Below, piece by piece: positions 55,701 through 64,000 of a stretch of 64,000 bases of DNA; within the stretch, counting starts at the first letter, position 1, and the number at the start of each line of letters is the position of its first letter. The notes below the pieces were generated by a model. That model did not search any database, was not told the DNA's origin, and saw only the letters and a program-made list of their open reading frames with translations. The position numbers and the translations under genes are program-made. Source of the DNA: Takakia lepidozioides (Eukaryota; Streptophyta; Takakiopsida; Takakiales; Takakiaceae); NCBI GenBank assembly GCA_030704615.1, contig CM060732.1, forward strand, positions 42,947,053 through 43,011,052, in the 5' to 3' direction.

Positions 55701-58700
55701 ACAGGTAAAGAAACTTTATAACTGCCACAGGGGTCCCCAGGTAATTACGTCCAGTGGAGGCCCAAAGGTCCCTAGAAAGGAGAGAGTGGATGGGTTCCAT
55801 CCACACCTCCAAACCTACAGTAAGAATTTTTTAAATACCTTTGAAGTTTCTTGATCTACAGTCACATTATAGTTGCAAAGGCTGATGTATCTATTTTTAA
55901 GTGGATATTGAATGATGTTTGACTGAACTGTGTTGAACAGGGTTCCTTTGAGAAGATACAAGAATTGAGTTCTGCCCATACCCTTCCTACAGACTTCATA
56001 CACATGGCCCGCAGCTATGCCCTTGATGGCTGCTATGTACTTGGTCTAGGATTCAGGTCGGAAGTGAAAAATCCTTCTTACTTCATTTCAATTTTTGTGT
56101 GTGTACCAATACACGCTCTTGCTTGAGATGTCAAACACCAAGTGATCCAAATTGAGGAGGAAAAATGTCATCTTCATAACCACATGATCTTAAGATCTTG
56201 AGGCTAGTCACTCAAACTGGATCTAGCTTTCTTTGTCTCTCTTCATCATCTGTGATACCCTCCTCTGGTGTGTTCGTTTGCAGGAGCCTTGGATCCAAAT
56301 TGACATTCAAGGATGTAGAAGCACTGTCACGGGAGGAGTTGGAGAGAGATCTGGACTGTTTGGGGCTCATTTTGTTTAGAAATGAGCTGAAACCTGACAG
56401 CCGAGCAGCAATCGAAGCTTTGAAAAAGGGACAGGTATGGTTTTCTTCTTTGATTCAACACTTGGCAGCTCTTTAACAGCTTTTGCCTAGTAAGCAAATA
56501 TGGGGATTTTGAAGTGTAATTTATGTGCTGTGTATATTATTATCTGATGTATGATGTATGACTCTTACACTCAATGTTTACTGCTTGGTATTGTCATTAA
56601 CTACAAATCAGCACTCATTGGTAATACATCATACTAGATAGCTGCATCTGAGATTCTGTGCAGGAATTTCCTCCTATTATGGGTTATGTGTGGCCTGGCA
56701 TTTTTCTGCATATTTGAGATTGTGTCTTTGGATCTTGTTAATGTATGGAAGAGCTCTTCAGCTGAAACCATGATACTATAAAAACAACTACTTCTTCAGT
56801 ATCGGCGAGCATTGAGGATAGTCATCTTTTGGGTACCCTTATTATCTGTACTTGACAGGCCAATGATTCGAGGTGTTGATTCATGGACACTTTTTTCCTC
56901 TTTCAGTACTCATTGACAAGGTCTGGGTTCCTCTCTTCGTCTTGTCCCATCCCGCGGACATTATAAAGTACCATTTCATCTCAGTTATTTTGATGTCTGA
57001 CGAGCAGGTTCGTCCGGTGATGGTGACGGGTGATAATGCACAATGTGGGCATTATATAGCAAAGGAGTGTGCAATTGTTGCGCCACATGTGCGCATCCTA
57101 CTTGGTGATCTTGACAAGGAGGGCAGGTATGTTGTTTCTTCTTTGTTGCATACAAACTAACTTGTTGGGTCTGAAACAGGAGAGATAAAAAGCAGGAATA
57201 CCAGGACTAAATCCCTGGCTTCTAGGTCCCTGGTTTTTAAGCACTGTCAGCCAGTGCTGGTGTTCCAGCAATCTCATCAAAAAAGGCTCAAACACTACAG
57301 AATTGGCCAGGTCTGCAGTGGGTAGTCCAGTATATGCAATTCTCACACCGTGGGAGTGCTTTCAAACTTATATCCTTCACAGTGCCTAAGAAAGTGAACG
57401 ATTATGCAATTGCAGTGTGAGATGGACACCAATGAGCATGGAGCAAGGAGGTAACACCCATGGCTTGAGCACAGACGAACTATTAAGGGACCACATGAAA
57501 GGTCTTGAAGGGGGGGTCCTAGAATTGGCAGTAACTGGCAGAGCTTTCACCTTCCTTCGAAGATCAGGGGCAATGGAGGAGTTGCTGTTTTTCACCCGGA
57601 TTTATGCACGCTTCACGCCTGCTGACAAGGTAAGATGGACTTCAGAAGTCATTAGATTATAATCAACTCTTTTATTTCACTGAGATTTGAAGATCTTTCA
57701 CAAATCAATGAACCAAGTCAATGAGGTGCTGTTGGTTCTCAAGATTGTGCTTTTTTGGCCATCCCCTTCTCTGCCTGTTGACTCCATGAGGACTGGGTGG
57801 ATAGTCCACGGGTCCCGCCCATTATGCTTCCTGATTTTGTATGTGATTGTTTGCAGGTGTTGGTGGCGAACATGCACCGTGATCGTGGTCTAGTGGTAGG
57901 CATGTGTGGAGATGGAGGCAATGATTGTGGTGCTCTTCGTGCAGCACATGTAGGCATTGCTCTGAGCGAGGCTGAAGCATCGGTGGTGTCACCGTTCACT
58001 TCCAAGGAGAAATCAGTAGGGCCTGCACTCACTTTATCCACTGGATTCAGCAGTTTTGCCATAGGAGAAGTGATCTCTCATAAGGGAGAGGAAGAGGGTT
58101 GGGAGGAAGAGAAAGAAAGAATCAAGAAAAAAAGAGATTGACTGTCATGGGAAGGCCTGAAGGGCCGAGGGGACAGTAGAAGGACCAATAGCACAGCAGA
58201 ACAAATCAAAACTCCGACGAGCACCTAATGGAGGTAAGCCACTAAGCACTTCAGGTCCTCATAGCTCAGTCCTCGAGAATGAGAACGAGAATGAACGAGA
58301 ACGAATTTGTAAAGCAACACCAGAGAGAAGGAATAGCTGAATTCAATACCATCCCAAGGCTTCAAAGTTGTTTGCTGATAATGTGGAACTGGGCAGGTGG
58401 CATCAGTAGTGGATTTGTTGAGAGAAGGACGGGGCGCTCTACACACATCATTTGCATGCTACAAATTTCTCATCATGTATGGCTTGATGTTTTCCATACT
58501 CAAGCTATGTGCTTACTGGTAAGGTCTCTCCCATTGCCACTTAGTCTCTGATAATAAGAGCCACATTCACAGACTCCACCCAGGTGTGTGGGTTTGTAAG
58601 TTGCCAGTCCTGGAGTTAGTGATCCTCCTCTCAACCCGTTGATGGCATGTTTTGCAGGTATGGCATCATCCTTTGCCAAATGGATTACATTTTTATCGAT

Positions 58701-61700
58701 GGAGTGGCAGTGTTAAGTCTGGGTTATGCTATGACTTTAAGTTACCCAGAAGACAAACTGGGCAAGGTCTGGTCTCTTTCATCATGAAGTTGGTTAGTTG
58801 TTAAGCTTTGGGGCTCAGGATGTAAGAGTTCCTACATAATGACTTTGATTGCAAGCTCTGTATTGATCAACAACCCAATGTGCATCATTAAAGTCATCCG
58901 TTCAACAAAGACACACCAAGGCATTTTTCACAGTAGGTTTAATGCAAAGTTTTATAGTGATTGTTTGTACACATGACTGCCAGTTCAGGCATGTTCAACA
59001 CAGACCTATACCCGGAGCTAAGCTTGTGACACATGATTTACACTGAGGTCACAGATGATGGTGGGATGGGAATGAGTTGCAGGTGCGACCGACATCAAGT
59101 CTATTGGGGCCATTGAATGTGGCATCAGTGGTAGGGGTGTGGCTCATCAATCTAGTGTTCCTTGTGGGTGCCCTTTACTTCATGGTCACCGAGACTGGAT
59201 ACGTTAAGTGGCCTGCAATGTAAGGAACTCCTAAAAGCATGTTTCTGTGCTCATGAAAGTTGCACTTCCAGTAATGTGTATTAATGATTTGTTGGCGTCT
59301 TTCATTTGACTGTTTCCATGCAGCTATTCACATGGAGCAAGCTGGTGGACCCTTGGAGATAATTGGGAGTCAACTGTTATTTTTTTTGTGATGTACTTTC
59401 AGTTCATCACAGCAGCATTTGTCTTCACTTTTGGATCTGCGTTTCGAAAAAATGTCTTTTATAATTGGGTTCTGTTGGTGAGTACTCTTGCTTTCAGTTC
59501 TTCTGATTAGTTTGTCAGTAAGAGTCCACTTCATGTCAAATTGTTTTCATATATCGCAAAGGGACTGCTTTTGCATGAGCTGGGAAGACACAAAAAGAGG
59601 GCGGATGCCAGCAAGGGGGCGGATTTCGAAGAAAGATTATGAACAACATTAAAAACAAGGTTGAGCATTTGGAAAGGAAGTAGGGGTTGATCCTACTGCC
59701 TCATGCCACTTTTCACCAAGTAAGGGGACAGGATGGGACTGGCTGCAGGTTTGCTACGGAGGATTGCTAGTATTTATGTCAGCTCTTTTACTTCTTCCTT
59801 CCAATGGCTTTACCAGCCTATGGCACGTAGCTAGTCAACCATTCAACCCTCCTAACCCTACCTCTCCTGTCTGGGTTGCATATCAGGTACGGTCTCTCGC
59901 TGTAAAGTTTCCTTCTTTCTCTCTTTTCCTCCCTGTCTTTCTCATTCTTGTTTCTTGTAGTCCTATAAGCTCTTTGAGCTTTCTGCGGACGTTATAAAGT
60001 ATCATTTCTCATCTCTGTATCTCACACTTGCAGCAAAAGCTGAAAGAAATCAACAGCAAATGGACCTGAAAATCAGCGACAGCCCTCACAAGTTACAGTT
60101 GTATTGAAAAATTACGTTAGTCCCCTGTGAGGAAAGAATCTTATAGCCAGATTACTTGTTTTCACCTCTCTTCCTCTCTTCTCAGGCATTGGGACAACTT
60201 AGGTGGGCCCACATCAGGATAGAGACTGGCAAATGCGATAACTACAGCTTGCTGGATGCCATTGTCCTGCTTGCACTAGACAACACAGTCTGGAGATTAA
60301 GACTGAAGAACTTTGCTTCTTTCACGTACCCTGCACTAAAAAATTGAACACTGCTACTCTCATCTATTTAGAGACAGCCAATCCATTGTGAGCATTACAG
60401 CTGCCTTGTGGTATATCAGTATAATGCTCTTCACGTCGGAGATATCTTGAAGTACAACTGTAGGTTTCTGGTTGTGGTTGATTGATGGGGCTCCACTGTT
60501 CTTGTTTTCTACTGCCCACTGTCCCACAAGGTCTTTGAGCTTCCCGCGCCATAAAGTTTTGCTTTGTTTAGTTCTTATTCTTCTTTTGTTGCCACTTGTA
60601 TTATAAGAATAGAGAGCACATGCAGCTTCCTGTCATTTTTAGGGACAGCCAATCCTTCGAAAACCATATTCTTTATGAAGATCGGAGCTCGCAGCATATC
60701 TGGAGGCTAGCCAACTACTACGTGTTGAGTAGTGCTGGGGTAGAAAGCGCAAGGACTCAGATGAGTGCCTCAGTGACAGGAAGAAATCTTGGAGAAACAG
60801 AAGGAAATGAAATGAACCCAAAGAGAGATGGAACTCTGAGCTTCTTATTTTCCAACCATTTCTGTTCTGCCTCTTCAGTATTCTTGTGCCTAGAAATGGC
60901 ATGAAGAGATTTTCTGAAAAACTCCGATCTGGTTCTTGCCGTTTTCGTTACAATAGAGTCAGAAGAAAGAAAAACAAGGGAACTGTTTTTGACCACACTA
61001 GGCAGAAGAGAAGGAGAGAATGTACTCATAAGACGTTGTTTGCCATAGCCTTGTGGCCATTGCGGCACAAAGGGACAGAAACTACCTTAGTCAGGGGCTG
61101 ACGCCGGTAGTATGACTTACCTTGGAACAGACAATTGATCTGAGTTTTCCAGATATCCTCTAGAAATCCGTTTACACAAGCATCAATCTGCTGTGTGTGA
61201 CTTGCCCAATAACTAGGCCCTAAAAGGGTCTGGGCTTTTGGCTCAGCCTTGAGATTTTCAAAGTTGGTAAACAGAGGCACAGGAACAAATCCCTTGATGG
61301 ATTTGAAGAGTTTGTAACTGTCTTGGTTTTGGACAGGCAATGAATTGAGTCTAGAGGAGAATTCATATGTTATGTTGGTATGCAGGGGCATGGAGGGAAA
61401 CCGTCGCCGGCCATGTCATTTGGCTTTCGGTTTCAGTTGTGGTGGCTCATTCTTGGAAATGTAGCAAGCATCATTCTGTGGCAAAAGGTGATGTCCATTA
61501 CTTTTGAAGCTGTCTTCCTGAGAAACTGTAGATAAGAAGTTCTTCAGTAAAGGTTAGAGCTCCCTTTTCAAGTACATTCTGTCCATTTGTTTTATTGCGG
61601 CTCAAAGAGACTTTGGTGACTTTCTCCGCAGGTGGTTGCAGAGGGACCAGTGGCTGAAGCCTGTGCACGCAGGTTCCCATCATCTCGCCCACAGTTTCAG

Positions 61701-61706
61701 CTGTAG
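49762..61706 (+). CDS. P5B-type P-type ATPase (ATP13A2-5 like), 22 exons, 1199 aa
   Basis: Exons: 49762-49977, 50979-51173, 51395-51565, 51714-51977, 52090-52261, 52402-52593, 52923-53068, 53386-53580, 53827-54099, 54315-54494, 55941-56056, 56284-56434, 57008-57126, 57416-57629, 57857-58015, 58397-58518, 58658-58766, 59083-59219, 59324-59477, 59749-59886, 61386-61487, 61632-61706. All junctions are GT-AG with matching phase; total 3600 nt. P5B ATPases are endolysosomal transporters, polyamine exporters in animals. Seen: FFVVWW and WFRMPCDL (N-terminal membrane region), LVPGDVVKV with [10 protein letters not shown] and [11 protein letters not shown] (actuator, TGE at about 350-352), [18 protein letters not shown] (about 498-502, M4), [16 protein letters not shown] (Asp at about 541), VFCKGSFEKI, VTGDN (about 764-767), [10 protein letters not shown] (about 886), [23 protein letters not shown] and a C-terminal membrane domain. 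Length fits the family. The M4 motif is SPLLP where P5B proteins usually have PPxLP. The ATG choice ([13 protein letters not shown]) is inferred; an upstream exon is possible. Introns hold LINE fragments. Confidence 0.93.
54871..55225 (-). repeat. LINE 3'-tail units in P5B intron 10
   Basis: A unit of about 55 bases (on the plus strand: ACTTTATAATGTCCGC, GAAAGCTC, GAGCTTATGGGACAAG) occurs at 54885, 55097 and 55172. Related units lie in forward orientation at about 56935 (intron 12), 59955 and 60515 (intron 20). The minus copies directly follow the 3' end of the LINE ORF at 55263-55682, so the unit is most likely the 3' tail of that LINE family. Confidence 0.6.
55263..55682 (-). mobile_element. 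LINE ORF2 C-terminus (zf-RVT) in P5B intron 10
   Basis: The minus frame reads [60 protein letters not shown] and [20 protein letters not shown], then stops. RLRxGSHxLxIETGRW...RxCPxC....ETEEHFxxxCPxYxxxR is the zinc-knuckle end of a non-LTR retrotransposon reverse-transcriptase protein. 139 codons are open. It is antisense to the host gene. Pieces of the same end occur at 58225-58262 (minus, [12 protein letters not shown]) and 60187-60240 (plus, [18 protein letters not shown]), so at least three truncated insertions lie in this gene's introns. Confidence 0.75.
60187..60565 (+). mobile_element. truncated LINE end in P5B intron 20
   Basis: [18 protein letters not shown] matches the [10 protein letters not shown] segment of the antisense LINE at 55.5 kb. 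The tail word CTTTGAGCTTCCCGCG, then CCATAAAG, follows at about 60530. Sense orientation relative to the gene; strongly decayed. Confidence 0.5.
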
Positions 61707-64000
61707 AGTAGAGCAGCTTACAACCAATTATAATGGTTTGTCAAGGGGAATTGGTCCAAGTTTAAATTGTAGGACAGAATGTGATTTGAGTCTTACTCTA
61801 GAAAGAGGCTTGAGATTTGAGCGACCCTAGCAAAGCTGCAAAATTGAGCTGTGTGATGTCACCCTAGGTTGTACTCAATAATCTATTAATCTGCAATATG
61901 AGCTGTCTTGCTGATTTGCAGTTGCTTGGCCCAGACTCTGCATCCAATGCAATACTGTTAACGCTAGGGCTCAGAAGGTCCAAGAAGTTGTTGGATGTCT
62001 GTCTGCCCCTTTAAGAAGAGACATACATGTACCTGGTAAGCTAACCTGTTATAAGCTTCGTCATCAGTTAACAATCCAATGCATCTAAAAGCAGAGCACA
62101 TCTGATTAGTACAAGTAAGACTTTCCACACTCATACTCGCACCACCAGCCCCATGCCAGCAGCTGTATTTAAGAAAATTACCGCGTCACTCCATCTACAG
62201 CAATTCCTTTCCATCAACCTGCACTTAGACCAATGTCTTAAAGTTTGAGTTTCACTCAGTGTGCCATCAAGATCTGTGTGGAATGATCAGTGAGAACTTC
62301 TCTCCACTAAGTTGAAACCATGCATCCAGTGAAGAGATTAAGAAGAAAATTTAACCAAAGAATGTCAAAACTGTTACAAAACCCACTGGTATATGGCACA
62401 TGGGATAGTGAGCATTTGCTTCTTCTGGACGGATAGTGGTGCCGCTTCTGCATCACAGGCAGCATTTCTGAGAAGTGCCCTTTGTGTCCTGTGCAGGTCC
62501 CAAATACAAAGATGACTTTGGCTATGAAACAAAAGCACTCATACTGCAACATCAGAGGGAACGAAAAGAAGCATAGCCAGAAGCATCGATGTCCAAGCAA
62601 ATCACCTGCATGAGTTGGAACCTGTCATCCTGTCCTATACTGCCTAATTGGCTGAACATGCAGTCATCTGATCCCTGCACATATGGCCAGAGCATAGCAG
62701 GCCGTCTTCACAGACCAACCAACGAGGAGCTCTGGCATGATGATGGTTAGTCTCCTTATGTGCCAACACCAACAGTCGATGACCATTGGACACAGATTTG
62801 GCTGGCAAATACAAATTTAACCTGTCATCCTTCAATAAGATGTGCAGCCAAGCACATCTTGTTGGAGAACAACCAAGACAACTCACATGTGCAATGATAT
62901 CGCAAGAGTAGGTGTTGCACAGTGTCATAGAGTGAATTCTCTCTGCTTTCTTGGTACACCATTCAATAAACCATTGTATCTCCCACTCAAGTCTTAAGAT
63001 AAAATCTACAAAACAAAACAACATGATTTGCAAGCGCATCGCCTCCTTGTTGCTCCCCTTTCCATCGCAGAACCCGGGCACGCCAACCTCCATGGCAGCA
63101 CTAGAGGTAACAAGTCCGAGAAATAAAATCGGAAAGAGATTAGCACCGCACCTCATCTCAGCAAACAGTAGCTTCGAATCATGGTTAAAGATTGACATGC
63201 GGCTTTGGCCAAGCAGTGGAACGAGTTCAGTATCTCGGACATAAACACGAGAAATCACAATGGAACGGAACCTACCGGAAGTGCAATCAGCGAGAATTGC
63301 GAGAGCATTGCTGCCACAAGAGATAGCGATGGATTCCTAACCAATGCTCACATGACGTGATTGACACTGCCTGCAGTCAGCATCTGCCACAACAACACAT
63401 CCTCTAAGTATCCGCAAGAGAAAAAATCCACAGAACAATGGGGCACAACACCCTTCAAGAAGGTCTGTCATCGATATATGGAAGCTTAGCAAGCATCTCA
63501 CACATATTCAACGTGTTTGGAAAACCAGAAAAGAGCCGATGCCCTAAGCATGGACTGATATCTTCAGAGTTCCATCGGGAGAGGGGCTTACAAGTTGAGG
63601 ATGGAGATGAACAACAGACTAGCCTTCTCACATCGTACACTCTTTGTCTGAGCAATTTTTGAGACCCCCACAACTATCCCTGGAAGAAGGAAAAGCAGGT
63701 TTGGCCATTCATTCACTTCACAATCTATCCCTCAGACCTTCAAGTGGAATACAACAATGATGTGATCTTCTGCAGACAGAATGCAGCTCTACACACATTG
63801 AAAAGCAAAGGGAGGAGATGATGACAAGGACGAAGAGACTAGCTACAGTGTTACTTCAACTTTGTCCTCAAATTTCCGAAAAAGATCGAGCCTGTCAATC
63901 CCTCTCGTGAGTGATCTCCCCATCTCCTTCCCTCTCGTCTCTTCACTGTGTGGAGAGAGCAGCCGCCAAAGTGAAGCCGCAATTTGCTGGCGTGGAATAT
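61707..64000. other. 3' flank of the P5B gene; no firm gene
   Basis: A minus-strand ORF at 62644-63258 contains MEVGVPGFCDGKGSNKEAM, which looks protein-like and could be a first exon of a minus-strand gene (ATG near 63093), but downstream sequence is not recognisable. A minus ORF at 62307-62600 has GHFSEMLPVMQK, only superficially like ALG14. The last 100 bases are G/A-rich and may be close to another gene beyond the window. Confidence 0.3.

Noticed and set aside
62307-62600. Minus-strand ORF with FGTCTGHKGHFSEML, first thought to be ALG14
   Set aside because: The resemblance is limited to GHxxEML; the expected GSGGHT context and the rest of the family are missing.

Overview
This is nuclear DNA from a plant, most likely a non-seed land plant such as a fern or lycophyte. 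The lineage is inferred from three things: fragments of PLS-type pentatricopeptide (PPR) genes carrying MYAKCG-like motifs, many exons with the PDF motif of plant organellar single-strand DNA-binding (OSB) proteins, and a complete intron-rich P5B-type ATPase gene, a class I recall as missing from flowering plants. No species can be named. Genes are sparse, spliced (GT-AG introns) and separated by transposon debris.

Two genes look intact. On the minus strand (25264 to 20886) a two-exon gene encodes a 1382-residue protein: N-terminal TPRs, a right-handed beta-helix domain, a DUF4470-like domain (the N-terminal domain of dynein assembly factor DNAAF3) and a long C-terminal region. On the plus strand (49762 to 61706) 22 exons can be joined with conserved splice sites and phases into an open frame of exactly 3600 nt, giving a 1199-residue P5B-type P-type ATPase with all catalytic motifs.

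Region by region: 0.3-10 kb is a field of decayed PPR and OSB exon modules on both strands, with CACTA-like transposon ends and a possible ULP1-like exon. From 8.6 to 17.3 kb, irregular arrays of the word GGGTTACA alternate with minus-strand coding pieces that include a SWIM zinc finger and a CPYC zinc finger. 17.3-20.9 kb is mostly empty apart from a tRNA-derived SINE. 20.9-25.3 kb is the TPR/beta-helix/DUF4470 gene. 27.2-27.7 kb holds an ABCC transporter relic and 31.1-33.1 kb a decayed LINE. 34.6-36.7 kb has a broken secreted-protein gene, a GCGACGCC palindrome cluster and a trihelix-like terminal exon. 37.5-39.5 kb has an element with long terminal inverted repeats followed by TTTAGGG-like repeats. 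39.8-40.9 kb has a transposon-associated coding end, a CACTA-like terminus and a second SINE. 41.1-43.3 kb repeats the OSB-then-PPR association. 43.3-45.7 kb is a Mutator-like transposase with a SWIM finger, broken by two stops and a frameshift. The P5B gene fills 49.8-61.7 kb, and LINE 3' ends lie in several of its introns.

The genes do not form a pathway. The themes are OSB and PPR families (both normally organellar nucleic-acid binders) being duplicated and eroded side by side, and heavy colonisation by Mutator-like, CACTA-like, LINE and SINE elements. All assignments come from reading the sequence; no database search was possible.
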